Positions 21,510 through 33,019 are shown, numbered from the stretch's first letter. The stretch: 64,000 nt of DNA from Bartonella vinsonii subsp. vinsonii (GCF_902825235.1 NZ_CADEAJ010000004.1:99456-163455), one strand, 5' to 3'. A program made the numbers and translations. The notes: generated by a model not told the origin, from the letters alone.

Positions 21510-22868
21510 ATGGTATCAGACATCTTAATTGTTGATGATGAAGCAGATATTCGTGAGCTTGTTTCTGGTATTTTGGATGATGAAGGTTATGAAACGCGTG
21601 TTGCCTGCAACTCTGACGAAGCCTTAGTACAAATTAGTGAGCGTATTCCAAAGCTTATTTTTTTAGATATTTGGTTACAAGGAAGCCGTCTTGATGGCTT
21701 GGCATTGCTTGATGAAATTAAAATGCGATATCCCGCTCTTCCAGTCGTTATGATCTCTGGTCATGGTAATATTGAGACAGCTGTTTCTGCTATAAAACGA
21801 GGGGCGTATGATTTTATTGAAAAACCTTTTAAAGCTGATCGACTTGTATTGGTTGCAGAACGAACTCTTGAAAACTCGAATTTAAAACGTGAGCTTTTAG
21901 AATTACGAAAGCGTTCAAGTGAGACATTGGAACTTCTCGGAAAATCAACTGCTATAAAACATTTGCACCAAATCATAGAAAAAGTAGCACCAACCAATAG
22001 TCGTGTCATGATTACAGGTCCGTCAGGTGCAGGGAAAGAGATGGTTGCACGTGCTATTCATGCACTTTCAACACGTTCGAATGGGCCATTTGTTACAATA
22101 AATGCCGCAACGATGACCCCAGAAAGAATGGAAATAGAATTATTTGGCAGCGAAATGGAGGGAGGGGAGCGCAAAATCGGCGCATTAGAGGAAGCTCATG
22201 GTGGAATATTATATCTTGACGAAATTGCAGATATGCCACGTGAGACTCAAGGTAAAATTCTTCGGGTATTGACAGGGCAGACATTTGAGAGGGTTGGCGG
22301 TACAAAACGTGTCAAGGTGGATGTTCGTATTATTTCCTCGACGGCACAAAATCTTGAAAATCTCATTTCTGATGGACGCTTTAGAGAGGATCTTTTTCAC
22401 CGTCTTTCCGTTGTTCCTATTACTGTTCCACCACTGTCAGCGCGTCGTGAAGACATTCCGGAACTTGTGCGTCATTTTGTTAAAACAATATCGCAGCAGG
22501 TTGGTATTAAGCCCCGTGAAATCAGTGATGATGTGATAGCTATTTTGCAAACGCACGCTTGGCCAGGTAATGTCCGGCAATTGCGCAACAATATTGAGCG
22601 TCTTCTCATTCTTGTACGTGATGGTGATGGGCCGATAACAGCAGAGTTTCTCCCTAGTGAAGTGAGTGATTCTTTGCCACGCATTCAAGTGGATGCAGAT
22701 GAGGGTATCATGGACTTACCGTTGCGTGAAGCACGAGAATTATTTGAAAAGAGGTATTTAATAGCGCAGATTGGGCGTCTGGGTGGAAATATATCACGTA
22801 CAGCTGAATTTATAGGTATGGAGCGTTCAGCTTTGCACCGTAAGCTTAAAGCACTTGGAGTTTCTTAA
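21510..22868 (+). CDS. ntrX: Response regulator NtrX, lacking the GAFTGA loop
   Basis: 452 residues: receiver domain with phosphoacceptor Asp in IFLDIWLQG (about residue 53), an AAA+ domain with Walker A GPSGAGKEM and Walker B GGILYLDEIAD, and a C-terminal Fis-type helix-turn-helix (GNISRTAEFIGMERSALHRK). Between the Walker motifs, where sigma-54 activators have GAFTGA, the sequence is ELFGSEMEGGERKIGALEE. The sigma-54 contact is therefore missing, as reported for other alphaproteobacterial NtrX proteins, and it may act as a repressor or a sigma-70 regulator. One nt after ntrY. Confidence 0.93.
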   Translation: MVSDILIVDDEADIRELVSGILDDEGYETRVACNSDEALVQISERIPKLIFLDIWLQGSRLDGLALLDEIKMRYPALPVVMISGHGNIETAVSAIKRGAYDFIEKPFKADRLVLVAERTLENSNLKRELLELRKRSSETLELLGKSTAIKHLHQIIEKVAPTNSRVMITGPSGAGKEMVARAIHALSTRSNGPFVTINAATMTPERMEIELFGSEMEGGERKIGALEEAHGGILYLDEIADMPRETQGKILRVLTGQTFERVGGTKRVKVDVRIISSTAQNLENLISDGRFREDLFHRLSVVPITVPPLSARREDIPELVRHFVKTISQQVGIKPREISDDVIAILQTHAWPGNVRQLRNNIERLLILVRDGDGPITAEFLPSEVSDSLPRIQVDADEGIMDLPLREARELFEKRYLIAQIGRLGGNISRTAEFIGMERSALHRKLKALGVS

Positions 22869-22872
22869 GATT

Positions 22873-24249
22873 ATGCGTGTTATTATTTGTGGTGCAGGAC
22901 AGGTCGGTTATGGGATAGCAGAGCGTCTTGCCGCTGAAAATCACGATGTTACTGTTATTGATATTGAGACGAGATTAATTGAAAAAATCCGCGACACGTT
23001 GGATGTAAGAGGTTTTGTTGGTCACGGTTCACGACCTGAAGTTCTTTTAGCTGCCGATGCAGACAAAGCTGATATGTTGATTGCTGTCACTTTATTTGAT
23101 GAAGTCAATATGGTCGCTTGCCAAGTAGCACACTCATTATTTAACATTCCAACAAAAATAGCACGTATTCGTTCACAATCTTATTTAGAACCACGTTATA
23201 AAACACTTTTTGCTAGAGAGAATATTCCCATTGACGTAGTTATTTCGCCTGAAGTTGAAGTTGGGGAAATGGTTTTACGTCGTATTGCGTTACCTGGTGC
23301 AATAGATGTTCTTTATTTTTGTAATGATGATGTTGTTGCGTTAGCTTTGGAATGTATGGAAGATTGTCCAGTTATTAATACACCTTTACGTCAATTAACG
23401 GAGCTTTTTCCAGATCTTCGCACGACCGTTACCGCTATTAAGCGTGGATCAGAATTATTAGTTGCGCACTCAGAAACACAGTTACGCGTTGGCGATGTGA
23501 CCTATCTTGTTGTTGCTCGTGATCAGATGCGTCGGGCTGTTGGGCTTTTTGGTCATAAAGAACAAGATGCACACCGCATGATTATTGCAGGAGGTGGTCA
23601 TATTGGTCTTTATGTTGCTCAGGCTATTGAAAAGCGCCTTCATAAACTAAGATTAAAGATTATAGAATCGCATAGAGAGAGAGCGTTAACAATTGCTGAT
23701 CAACTCGAAAAAACGACTGTTTTATATGGTAATGTCTTAGATCCAGTGATTCTTCAAGAAGCTGGAATTGATCAGTCTGATTTAATGATTACATTGACCA
23801 ATCAGGACCAAGTTAACCTCTTAAGTGCTATTATTGCTAAAAGATTGGGATGTAAAGCCAATATGGTCTTGATTAACAATGTTGCTTACCAAGAGTTTAG
23901 CCGTGCCGTTGGTGTGGATGCTTATCTTAATCCACATAGTGTTACTATATCGAGAATTTTGCAGCAAATGCGCCGTGGACGTATTCGTGCTGTTCATTCG
24001 GTTTTTAATGGGCAGGCAGAAATTATTGAGGCTGAAGTTATGCAAACATCTTCATTAGTTGGGAAGTCATTGTCAGAGCTCAATTTATCAGATGGTTTGA
24101 GAATTGGAGCAATTTATCGTAATAAAACAATCATACAGCTTTCGGCAGATACGCGTATTTTATCTGGTGATCGGATAGTCATTTTTGCTCTTTCTGAGTA
24201 TGTTCGTGATGTTGAGCAGCTCTTCCGTGTCAGTTTAGAATATTTTTGA
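22873..24249 (+). CDS. trkA: Trk potassium uptake regulator TrkA
   Basis: Cytosolic NAD-binding gating subunit of the Trk potassium channel. 458 residues from ATG 22873 in two RCK halves: MRVIICGAGQVGYGIAERLA and, from about 235, MIIAGGGHIGLYVAQAIE, each followed by a TrkA-C domain. The TTG at 22855, inside ntrX, is less likely. Starts 4 nt after ntrX, so probably one transcript with ntrYX. The partner channel gene is not in the window. Confidence 0.93.
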   Translation: MRVIICGAGQVGYGIAERLAAENHDVTVIDIETRLIEKIRDTLDVRGFVGHGSRPEVLLAADADKADMLIAVTLFDEVNMVACQVAHSLFNIPTKIARIRSQSYLEPRYKTLFARENIPIDVVISPEVEVGEMVLRRIALPGAIDVLYFCNDDVVALALECMEDCPVINTPLRQLTELFPDLRTTVTAIKRGSELLVAHSETQLRVGDVTYLVVARDQMRRAVGLFGHKEQDAHRMIIAGGGHIGLYVAQAIEKRLHKLRLKIIESHRERALTIADQLEKTTVLYGNVLDPVILQEAGIDQSDLMITLTNQDQVNLLSAIIAKRLGCKANMVLINNVAYQEFSRAVGVDAYLNPHSVTISRILQQMRRGRIRAVHSVFNGQAEIIEAEVMQTSSLVGKSLSELNLSDGLRIGAIYRNKTIIQLSADTRILSGDRIVIFALSEYVRDVEQLFRVSLEYF

Positions 24250-24261
24250 TATATTACGTAT

Positions 24262-25063
24262 ATGGATATTGGCACTTTTGGATATAGGGGACAATTAAGG
24301 CTGGTTGATAGACTGTGTTTGTCTTCAATGGTTAAAACTGGGCAACGCGTTAAGTTTTTTAGTTATGATAAAATAGAAATTTACCGGTTGGTATTGAACT
24401 GCATGAAGCCGAATCAATCCTCCCACATTCGGCAATTTATCGTCTAGATCCTAATTTTTCTGATAGCAAACAGGGCTGCACAATTGTTCAATTTTCGGAT
24501 TTTTTTCGTGTTATGCTGATGAAATATCGGCAAGGCGTTTGGTTAGATACAGATGTTTATCTCATTAAACCATTTCACCCAAATGCAGATAAAATTTGGC
24601 TTGCAAAAGAAAATGCTGTAAGAGTAGGCGTTTCTGCACTTTATTTTCCATCGGATAACCCTATTATAAAAGTGTTTGAAGATTATTGGGTAGGCACAGA
24701 AATTGTTCCTAATTGGCTTGGATTTAAACATCGTGTTTGGAAACCATTCTGGTTAAAGAGGAAAAAATGCCGATTTTACCGGGAAGTCTTAGAGTTACGA
24801 TTTTTGGCAATGATGGTATTTCCCGATTAGCCAAACGATATGGTTTTTTTCGTGAAGCAAAGGAAAAGGAAACTTTTTATTATTGGACGGGGCGAAAAAC
24901 TGAACATATTTTTGATCCTGCTTTTGGCCTTAAACCACTTTCAGATCCACGTTTAATAGGATTTCATATTCACAAAAAGACAAAGACTACTCAAAGACCT
25001 CAGGAGGGAAGCTTTTATCATTGGGCAGAGTCTCACATTCCTGATGAGCACGATTTGTTTTGA
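24262..25063 (+). pseudogene. DXD-motif glycosyltransferase, frameshifted
   Basis: Three successive reading frames make up one glycosyltransferase of the sugar-binding DXD family. Frame one gives FGYRGQLRLVDRLCLSSM to about 24385. Frame two gives GIELHEAESILPHSAIYRL and the catalytic VWLDTDVYLIKPF to about 24770. Frame three, after an A-run in AAGAGGAAAAAATG, gives PILPGSLRVTIFGNDG to 25063. Such enzymes usually modify capsule or lipopolysaccharide sugars. Two frameshifts make it inactive unless sequencing errors explain them. Confidence 0.8.
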
Positions 25064-25205
25064 TAGAGTTATTATGACTATTTTAACCACTGGGATTTTA
25101 ATCTTGCTTGAAGAGCATTGATAGTGACTTGCGTAAGATATTAGCCTATGGAGAAAGGCATTGAATGCGTAAAGAGCGATTGTTATATGAACGGAAAGTG
25201 AAAAC

Positions 25206-25838
25206 ATGAGTGATCCAATGAAAACAGCATTAAGCCTTGTGCCTATGGTTATTGAACAGACTAATCGTGGTGAGCGGGCCTATGATATTTTTTCTCGTCT
25301 TTTAAAAGAGCGGATTATTTTTATTAATGGTCCTGTTGAAGATAATATGGCGATGCTTGTTTGTGCACAATTGCTTTTCTTGGAAGCCGAAAATCCTAAG
25401 AAAGAAATTAGTCTTTATATCAATTCACCTGGTGGTGTAGTGACGTCTGGTATGGCAATTTATGATACTATGCAGTTTATTCGCCCTCCTGTTTCTACAC
25501 TTTGTATGGGGCAGGCTGCATCTATGGGATCATTACTTTTAACGGCTGGAGCGAAAGGTCACCGTTTTACATTACCAAATGCACGTATTATGGTGCATCA
25601 GCCATCTGGTGGTTTTCAAGGTCAGGCTTCGGATATTGAACGGCATGCACAAGATATTATAAAGATGAAACGGCGTTTAAATGAAATTTATGTTCAACAT
25701 ACAGGTCAGGATTATGAGGTTATTGAGAGGACTCTTGACCGTGATCATTTTATGACGGCGGAAGAGGCCAAGCAATTTGGTTTAGTTGATGATGTTATAC
25801 AATATCGCGCAGAAACTGAAAAAGAAGAAAAAGATTAA
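25206..25838 (+). CDS. clpP: ATP-dependent Clp protease proteolytic subunit
   Basis: Serine protease barrel of ClpXP and ClpAP. 210 residues with the catalytic Ser in [11 protein letters not shown], His in MVHQPSGG and Asp near [17 protein letters not shown] and GLVDDVI are also typical. Followed after 181 nt by clpX. Confidence 0.96.
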   Translation: MSDPMKTALSLVPMVIEQTNRGERAYDIFSRLLKERIIFINGPVEDNMAMLVCAQLLFLEAENPKKEISLYINSPGGVVTSGMAIYDTMQFIRPPVSTLCMGQAASMGSLLLTAGAKGHRFTLPNARIMVHQPSGGFQGQASDIERHAQDIIKMKRRLNEIYVQHTGQDYEVIERTLDRDHFMTAEEAKQFGLVDDVIQYRAETEKEEKD

Positions 25839-26019
25839 GAGTTTTTATAGAAAAAAGAACTACTTTTAAAAAAGAGCTTTGTAAGAATATCGTAAAATAT
25901 AAGGAAAAATACCTAAAGATATTATGAAATACAGTTTTTATATGTCTTTTAATTTTTGTTATGAAAAACTTCCTTTGAAAAGACGAAGTATTCATATACT
26001 GTGGTGAAAGGAAAGAAAA

Positions 26020-27294
26020 ATGAGCAAAATTGGCAATAGTGGGGGCGAATCAAAAAATACTCTCTATTGCTCGTTCTGTGGCAAAAGTCAGCATGAGGTG
26101 CGTAAGCTTATCGCAGGGCCTACTGTATTCATTTGTGATGAATGCGTGGAGCTTTGTATGGATATTATTCGTGAAGAAAATAAATCTTCTGGGATTAAGG
26201 CACGTGATGGTGTTCCTACTCCACAGGAAATTATAACAGTTCTTGATGATTACGTCATTGGCCAGCAACATGCAAAGCGTGTTCTTTCTGTTGCTGTCCA
26301 TAATCATTATAAGCGACTTGCGCATCAGTCTAAGAGCAATGATATTGAGTTAGCAAAATCAAATATTCTTCTTGTTGGTCCAACAGGATGTGGTAAAACT
26401 TATCTAGCACAAACACTGGCGCGTATTATCGATGTGCCTTTTACGATGGCAGATGCAACCACTTTAACTGAAGCTGGCTATGTCGGTGAAGATGTTGAAA
26501 ATATTATTTTAAAGCTTCTTCAAGCTGCTGATTATAATGTTGAACGTGCGCAGCGTGGTATTGTTTATATTGATGAGGTTGATAAGATTTCTCGTAAAGC
26601 TGAAAATCCTTCTATTACAAGGGATGTTTCGGGGGAGGGTGTTCAGCAAGCATTGTTAAAAATTATGGAAGGAACGATTGCTTCTGTTCCTCCTCAAGGT
26701 GGGCGTAAACATCCGCAACAAGAGTTTTTGCAGGTTGACACAACAAATATTTTATTCATTTGTGGGGGAGCTTTTGCTGGTTTAGAACGGATTATTTCAG
26801 GGCGTGGTGAGAAAACTTCTATTGGTTTTTCCGCCACAGTTAAAGCACCTGATGAACGTTGTGTTGGTGAAATCTTTCGTGATTTAGAGCCTGAAGATCT
26901 TATAAAGTTTGGTTTGATACCAGAGTTTATTGGGCGTCTTCCTATTGTAGCCACCTTAGAGGATTTAGATGTTCATGCCCTTGTTCAAATTTTGTCTCAA
27001 CCTAAAAATGCGTTGGTGAAGCAATATCAGCGTCTTTTTGAGATGGAAAATGTTGAGTTAGCATTTCATGAAGATGCTTTACGGGTTATTGCTAAAAAGG
27101 CGATTGAGCGTAAAACTGGTGCGCGTGGTTTACGTTCTATTATGGAAAAAATACTTCTTGAAACGATGTTTGAACTGCCGTCTCTTGAAGGTGTTCAAAA
27201 AGTGGTCATTTCAAGTGATGTGGTTGATGGAAAAGCACGTCCTCTTTACATTTACTCAGAGCGTGTAGAAGATAAAGAAAATGTATCGGCATGA
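26020..27294 (+). CDS. clpX: Clp protease ATPase subunit ClpX
   Basis: Unfoldase that feeds substrates to ClpP. 424 residues: N-terminal four-cysteine zinc domain ([11 protein letters not shown] and CDECVELC), Walker [12 protein letters not shown], Walker [11 protein letters not shown], and the ClpP-docking IGF loop (SIGFSA). AAAGGAAAG precedes ATG 26020. Confidence 0.97.
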   Translation: MSKIGNSGGESKNTLYCSFCGKSQHEVRKLIAGPTVFICDECVELCMDIIREENKSSGIKARDGVPTPQEIITVLDDYVIGQQHAKRVLSVAVHNHYKRLAHQSKSNDIELAKSNILLVGPTGCGKTYLAQTLARIIDVPFTMADATTLTEAGYVGEDVENIILKLLQAADYNVERAQRGIVYIDEVDKISRKAENPSITRDVSGEGVQQALLKIMEGTIASVPPQGGRKHPQQEFLQVDTTNILFICGGAFAGLERIISGRGEKTSIGFSATVKAPDERCVGEIFRDLEPEDLIKFGLIPEFIGRLPIVATLEDLDVHALVQILSQPKNALVKQYQRLFEMENVELAFHEDALRVIAKKAIERKTGARGLRSIMEKILLETMFELPSLEGVQKVVISSDVVDGKARPLYIYSERVEDKENVSA

Positions 27295-27468
27295 TGTTGT
27301 GCGATAAGTGGTAATAAACACCATTTGAGGATGGATGTTTCTGAATATTATAGTCATAATGCTTGATTTATATGTTTGCAGTTACCACTTCATGTATTGT
27401 GGAAAGTTGAGGTTTTCTGGGGGTGGTTTTGTGTAGGGGATAGATGATAGGCTCCAGAAAGGAGAGTT

Positions 27469-29892
27469 ATGCAATATATTGATGAAAAGACAGATGAAGT
27501 AAGAGAGGGGTTTTACGCTGTTTTACCTCTTCGTGATATTGTTGTTTTCCCACATATGATTGTTCCGCTTTTTGTGGGTCGAGAAAAGTCGATTCGTGCT
27601 CTTGAAGAAACAATGGCGGTTGATAAACAGATACTTTTAGTCACACAAAAAAATGCTTCTGATGATGATCCAAAAGCAGAAGATATTTATGATATTGGTA
27701 CGTTTGCCAATATTCTTCAACTTTTAAAGCTTCCTGATGGAACTGTAAAAGTTTTGGTTGAAGGCACTGCACGTGCAAAAATTAGCCAATTTGCTGCGAA
27801 TGAAGATTATCATCAGGCTTATGCTTTTGCTACAGAAGAGTCTAGAGAGAATGATGTTGAGATTGAAGCTCTTTCAAGGTCGGTAATTTCTTATTTTGAA
27901 AATTATGTAAAACTTAATAAAAAAATTTCTCCTGAAGTTGTTAATGCTATTGGACAGATTGATAATCCTTCTAAGCTTGCTGATACTATTGCTTCTCACT
28001 TAATGATTAAACTTTCAGAAAAGCAGGAAATATTAGAGCTATTACCTATACGTCGTCGCCTTGAACGCGTTCTTTCTTTCATGGAAGGAGAAATTTCTGT
28101 TTTACAGGTTGAAAAGCGTATTCGTTCGCATGTTAAACGGCAAATGGAGAAAAACCAACGAGAATATTATCTCAATGAGCAGATGAAGGCTATTCAGAAA
28201 GAGTTGGGGGCGGGTGATGATAGCCGTGATGAGCTCTCTGAATTAGAAGAACGCATCAAGAAGACAAAACTTTCCAAGGAAGCACATGAAAAAGCTGGAG
28301 CAGAATTGAGAAAATTACGGAATATGTCCCCTATGTCTGCAGAGGCGACAGTTGTACGTAACTATCTTGATTGGTTATTAGCAATGCCTTGGGGCAAAAA
28401 ATCGAAGATTAAAAACAATTTAGACTTTGCTGAAAAAATCATGAATAATGAGCATTTTGGGCTTGAAAAAGTCAAGGAGCGCATTGTCGAATATTTAGCA
28501 GTACAAAGTCGTGCATCGAAGATAAAAGGGCCTATTATTTGTTTATTGGGGCCTCCTGGTGTTGGGAAAACATCACTAGCGCGCTCTATTGCAAAAGCGA
28601 CGGGGCGTGAATATGTTCGTATTTCCTTAGGAGGGGTGCGGGATGAAGCAGAAATTCGTGGGCATCGCCGGACATATATTGGCTCTATGCCCGGAAAAAT
28701 TATTCAGTCTATGAAAAAAGCTAAAAAATCGAATCCGCTTTTTTTACTTGATGAAATTGATAAAATGGGACAAGATTTTCGTGGAGATCCCTCATCAGCT
28801 TTATTAGAAGTACTTGATCCTGAACAAAATGGTACATTTATTGATCACTACTTAGAAGTAGAATATGATCTTTCTGATGTCATGTTTATTACCACTGCAA
28901 ATACGCTTAATATTCCAGGGCCGTTACTGGATAGAATGGAAATTATTCGTATTGCTGGCTATACTGAGTGTGAAAAAATAGAGATTGTTAAGCAGCATCT
29001 TTTACCAAAAGCATTGAAAGATCATTGTTTGACTAAAAAAGAATTCAGTGTTTCTGAAGATGCTATAAAGTCGATTATTCAATTTTATACACGTGAAGCG
29101 GGGGTTCGTAACCTTGAGCGTGAATTAATGAAAGTTGCGCGTAAATCAGTAACAAGAATTCTTAAAACACACCAAAAATCTATAAAGATTACAAAAGATA
29201 ATATTGATGATTTCCTAGGTGTTAAACGTTATCACTACAACCAGATTGAAGGAGAAAATCAAATTGGTGTTGTGACAGGCCTTGCGTGGACAGAGGTTGG
29301 TGGAGAGCTCTTGACCATTGAAGGCGTTATGATGTCAGGTAAAGGCAAGATGACTGTAACTGGAAATTTACGTGATATCATGAAAGAATCAATTTCAGCT
29401 GCAGCATCTTATGTACGTTTTCGGGCTGTTGATTTTGGCATTGAACCTCCGCTTTTTGATAAACGTGATATTCATGTTCATGTTCCAGAGGGTGCTACAC
29501 CAAAAGATGGGCCATCAGCAGGGATTGCGATGGTAACAGCAATTGTTTCAGTCTTAACAGGGATAGCAGTACATAAAGATATTGCAATGACCGGTGAAAT
29601 TACTTTACGTGGGCGTGTTTTACCGATTGGAGGATTAAAAGAAAAATTACTGGCTGCTCTTCGAGGAGGAATAAAAAAAGTACTTATTCCTGAAGAGAAT
29701 GCAAAAGATTTGGTTGATATTCCCGATGATGTCAAAAATAATATGGAAATTATTCCAGTAAACCATGTGAGTGAGGTTCTTAAGCATGCTTTGGTTCATT
29801 TTCCTGAACCTATTGAATGGACAGAGCCTTCCACGGTGCCTGTGCCTCTTAGAACGGAGAGTGACAGTGAGGGAATACAGATTGCACACTGA
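27469..29892 (+). CDS. lon: Lon protease
   Basis: ATP-dependent quality-control serine protease, 807 residues. N-terminal substrate domain (VLPLRDIVVFPHMIVPLFVG), a coiled-coil neck, AAA+ domain with LLGPPGVGKTSLA and LFLLDEIDKMG, and a proteolytic domain with catalytic Ser in PKDGPSAGIAM and the partner Lys in GGLKEKLLAA. AGAAAGGAGAG precedes ATG 27469. The order clpP-clpX-lon-hupB is standard for alphaproteobacteria. Confidence 0.97.
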   Translation: MQYIDEKTDEVREGFYAVLPLRDIVVFPHMIVPLFVGREKSIRALEETMAVDKQILLVTQKNASDDDPKAEDIYDIGTFANILQLLKLPDGTVKVLVEGTARAKISQFAANEDYHQAYAFATEESRENDVEIEALSRSVISYFENYVKLNKKISPEVVNAIGQIDNPSKLADTIASHLMIKLSEKQEILELLPIRRRLERVLSFMEGEISVLQVEKRIRSHVKRQMEKNQREYYLNEQMKAIQKELGAGDDSRDELSELEERIKKTKLSKEAHEKAGAELRKLRNMSPMSAEATVVRNYLDWLLAMPWGKKSKIKNNLDFAEKIMNNEHFGLEKVKERIVEYLAVQSRASKIKGPIICLLGPPGVGKTSLARSIAKATGREYVRISLGGVRDEAEIRGHRRTYIGSMPGKIIQSMKKAKKSNPLFLLDEIDKMGQDFRGDPSSALLEVLDPEQNGTFIDHYLEVEYDLSDVMFITTANTLNIPGPLLDRMEIIRIAGYTECEKIEIVKQHLLPKALKDHCLTKKEFSVSEDAIKSIIQFYTREAGVRNLERELMKVARKSVTRILKTHQKSIKITKDNIDDFLGVKRYHYNQIEGENQIGVVTGLAWTEVGGELLTIEGVMMSGKGKMTVTGNLRDIMKESISAAASYVRFRAVDFGIEPPLFDKRDIHVHVPEGATPKDGPSAGIAMVTAIVSVLTGIAVHKDIAMTGEITLRGRVLPIGGLKEKLLAALRGGIKKVLIPEENAKDLVDIPDDVKNNMEIIPVNHVSEVLKHALVHFPEPIEWTEPSTVPVPLRTESDSEGIQIAH

Positions 29893-30122
29893 TTCATTTA
29901 TCTCATTTGAAACAGCATTTTTAAAGCAGCAGAAGGTATTTTTGTAGTTGTTTTTCTGTTTATTTTGAAAAAAAGTAAAAAATTCCGTGAATAACTGTGA
30001 TTATTGCTAAAAAAACAATGTTTTGGATAAAAATAAGGCTTCAGTTTGCTGTACTTTTCAATAAACTGCTCAATAACACGATTAAGTTGTGTTATTCGGT
30101 AATATAGGAAAGGAAATGTTCC

Positions 30123-30401
30123 ATGAATAAAAGTGAATTGGTTAGCTCCGTTGCTGAAAAAGCGGGTGTTTCGAAAGCGCAAGCTGGCTCTGTTGTTGAC
30201 GCTTTTATCGCTTCTGTAACAGAGGCCTTGGCTTCAGGAGGAGATGTTCGTCTTCCAGGTTTTGGTTCTTTTGAAGTTTCTCATCGTGCTGCTACAAAGG
30301 GACGTAATCCTTCAACGGGTGCTGAAATTAATATTCCAGCGCGTTCTGTACCTAAATTTTCTGCAGGAAAAAGTCTGAAAGAAGCTGTTAATAAAAAGTA
30401 A
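30123..30401 (+). CDS. hupB: DNA-binding protein HU
   Basis: 92-residue nucleoid protein with [39 protein letters not shown] and the proline-containing DNA arm [13 protein letters not shown]. The AAAGGAAATG region upstream supplies the ribosome site. Ends just before a strong terminator. Confidence 0.97.
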   Translation: MNKSELVSSVAEKAGVSKAQAGSVVDAFIASVTEALASGGDVRLPGFGSFEVSHRAATKGRNPSTGAEINIPARSVPKFSAGKSLKEAVNKK

Positions 30402-30410
30402 TTTCAATAA

Positions 30411-30454
30411 CTCTAAAAAAACCCGATTTTATTTATAAGCGGGTTTTTTTAGAG
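30411..30454 (+). terminator. Terminator after hupB
   Basis: CTCTAAAAAAACCCG pairs perfectly with CGGGTTTTTTTAGAG around an AT loop, with a T-run on the 3 prime arm. Near-perfect symmetry suggests it works in both directions. Confidence 0.9.
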
Positions 30455-31225
30455 GTTTTTTTCCACGTGGATAGTTACAGCATCTACTTACTTTAAGGCT
30501 GTTTAGTGCTCTTTAAAAATTTTACAGTTTAGTTTTGTGTTGCAAATTTATGGGCTTGTTAAAAAAGCATCTTTCAATACTTCCAAGCCCATTACACAAT
30601 GACATCTTCCCATAAAAATAATATTGATGAATAGTATAATGTAAAAGCTATAGGGATCCACTATCTTTATGCTTATCAAGGAGTAAGCGAGTACCGTCAT
30701 TGTATTTGTTAGTTCCCAATTGCGATAGCTCTTATATTGGAACGATTCATGAGAGGCATTTGGGCTTCGTGCTTCAAGTGTTTTTACTCACATAATAATC
30801 CCGTTTGTGATGTGCAAGGGAATGGTTTTAATTCATTGTAATCGGATTAGAAATGTATGAATTTACAGTATCTTGAGCTCTTAATTTAATATGCAAAACG
30901 ATAGATTATTATGATAATCAATATATTAGAGTGACAATAAGAGCGATCAAAAAGCCGTTCTCGTGGGAGTTTGATATATGTTTAATTGCCTTATTTAAGC
31001 TACTATATTTCACATCATTTTTTAAATGATTGGGATATATTTTAATTTTTTTACGGTGGTGCAGGTTTTCTTTACAATAAAGGAATTTTTTAAGATTCTG
31101 ATAGTGTTTAATAAATAATAGACTGGAGCGTGATGTTTATTAAGTGTGATAGTCAGTATCATAAAAAGACTCTAGAATGATTTTGCATGAAAGTTATTGA
31201 GATATGTTGAACAGAGAGTGCGTTT
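30455..31225. other. Long non-coding gap between hupB and trmFO
   Basis: About 770 nt without a believable gene, RNA gene or gene remnant. One inverted repeat is visible: ATGGGCTTG (30550-30558) with CAAGCCCAT (30584-30592), loop 25 nt. The rest is unremarkable AT-rich sequence, typical of eroded Bartonella spacers. Confidence 0.5.
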
Positions 31226-32638
31226 TCATAGAAAAGAGCTGTTTTGTTCTTTATCTGCTAACCATTGAATACAATCATTGAGAGCTCTAGCAGTTAGTGC
31301 TTGTTTTTTTGCTAATTTTTTTTCTTTGCTTAGTAAGCGTTTTCCTAAGTGTTTCATAGGCTCGACAGGGGGGAAAAGTCCAAAATTGATATTCATTGGT
31401 TGAAAGGATTGTTTTTCTGATTCTTCTACCACAATGTGTCCACTCGTAATATGGTTTAAAAGAGCTCCAAATGCTGTAGTTGATGGTGGTAGGCAAAAGC
31501 AGTTATGATGATACTCAGCAGCGGCAAAACGCCCAGCAAGAAGCCCTATTGCAGATGATTCTACATAACCTTCACATCCGGTAATTTGTCCTGCAAAACG
31601 CAGCTGAGGTCTTTGTTTCAAACGAAGTGTTTGATCAAGAATGGTGGGAGAATTGAGGTAAGTATTGCGGTGAAGTCCACCAAGGCGTGCAAATTCAGCT
31701 TTTTCAAGACCTGGGATCATTCTAAAAATACGAACTTGTTCTCCATATTTCAGTTTTGTTTGAAAACCGACCATATTATAAAGGGTTCCAAGTTTATTGT
31801 CTTGGCGTAATTGGACGACGGCATAGGGTTTAACTGTGGGATTATGGGCATTGGTTAATCCCGTGGGTTTCATAGGACCATATCTGAGGGTTTCAAGTCC
31901 ACGCTCAGCCATAATTTCAATTGGTAGGCATCCATCAAAATAGGGAGTTTTTTCAAAGTCACGGAATTCTGTTTTTTCAGCATTTTTTAATGCTTGAACA
32001 AAGGATTCATATTGTTCTTTATTGAGAGGACAATTAAGATAATCCTTTCCTGTTCCTTCTGGTCCGATCTTGTCGTAGCGAGATTGATACCAACAAATAT
32101 CCATATCAATACTGTCAGTATAGATAATAGGAGCAATAGCATCAAAAAAAGAAAGCGCTTCTGTTCCGGTTATTGCTTGTATTGCTTGAGTCAGTGCTGG
32201 TGAGGTAAGGGGACCTGTTGCAATGATAATATGATGCCAATTTTCAGGGAACTCTTGAATTTCCTCACGTTCTATCGTTATAAGAGGATGATTTTCAAGT
32301 GCTACTGTAACAGCTTTGGAAAATCCATCGCGGTCAACGGCAAGAGCACTCCCAGCTGGGACTTTGTTAGCATCAGCGGCTTTCATAATGAGGGATTTTG
32401 CCAATCGCATTTCGGTATGTAAAAGTCCTACGGCATTTGTTGATGAATCATCAGAACGGAATGAATTTGAACAGACCAGTTCTGCAAGCTTATCGGTTTT
32501 ATGAGCATCAGATTTCTTATGAGGCCGCATTTCATGTAAAATAACGGGGATTCCTGATTGAGCAATTTGCCAGCATGCTTCACTGCCTGCCAGACCACCA
32601 CCGATGATATGAATTGGAGTACTGAATGTATTTGACAT
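31226..32638 (-). CDS. trmFO: tRNA m5U54 methyltransferase TrmFO (folate/FAD dependent)
   Basis: 470 residues. N-terminal FAD-binding [18 protein letters not shown], then [15 protein letters not shown] and the conserved CSNSFRSDD. Later: [35 protein letters not shown] and the C-terminal [19 protein letters not shown]. Methylates uridine 54 of tRNA using methylenetetrahydrofolate; formerly called gid. It stands alone and is divergent from the tRNA-Leu gene. Confidence 0.95.
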   Translation of the reverse strand: MSNTFSTPIHIIGGGLAGSEACWQIAQSGIPVILHEMRPHKKSDAHKTDKLAELVCSNSFRSDDSSTNAVGLLHTEMRLAKSLIMKAADANKVPAGSALAVDRDGFSKAVTVALENHPLITIEREEIQEFPENWHHIIIATGPLTSPALTQAIQAITGTEALSFFDAIAPIIYTDSIDMDICWYQSRYDKIGPEGTGKDYLNCPLNKEQYESFVQALKNAEKTEFRDFEKTPYFDGCLPIEIMAERGLETLRYGPMKPTGLTNAHNPTVKPYAVVQLRQDNKLGTLYNMVGFQTKLKYGEQVRIFRMIPGLEKAEFARLGGLHRNTYLNSPTILDQTLRLKQRPQLRFAGQITGCEGYVESSAIGLLAGRFAAAEYHHNCFCLPPSTTAFGALLNHITSGHIVVEESEKQSFQPMNINFGLFPPVEPMKHLGKRLLSKEKKLAKKQALTARALNDCIQWLADKEQNSSFL

Positions 32639-32802
32639 AACTTACTTTTAGCGGAAGCAGTTCTGTATGGGAAGCATAGATTTTTTTATAATTTTGTAAG
32701 AATGACGCATATTTGTTTTTTTTAATATATTTATTTGCTTTTTTTCTCTAATTAATGCTATAGAGACGCCGCTTGTATAAGGTTATTGGTTTGTAAGCTT
32801 GA

Positions 32803-32885
32803 GCGGATGTGGCGAAATTGGTAGACGCACCAGATTTAGGTTCTGGCGGGAGACCGTGGGGGTTCGAGTCCCTCCATCCGCACCA
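32803..32885 (+). tRNA. tRNA-Leu (anticodon UAG)
   Basis: A cloverleaf with a 7-bp acceptor stem GCGGATG/CATCCGC, D-arm (AATTGGTAGACGC), anticodon stem CCAGA/TCTGG with loop TTTAGGT (anticodon TAG), a class II variable arm, GGTTCGAGTCC in the T-arm, and an encoded CCA at 32883-32885. Confidence 0.95.
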
Positions 32886-33019
32886 AAGGAATTGTTTGAG
32901 CACTAAGAACTTTTATGTGTTTGGAATTCCGCTTCATGGTGATTTAACACTCAAGTGTTAGAATGGTAGTATTATCAGAGTGAGCTTATTCACTCTCCTC
33001 AGAAAATAAAGGTTGTTTC

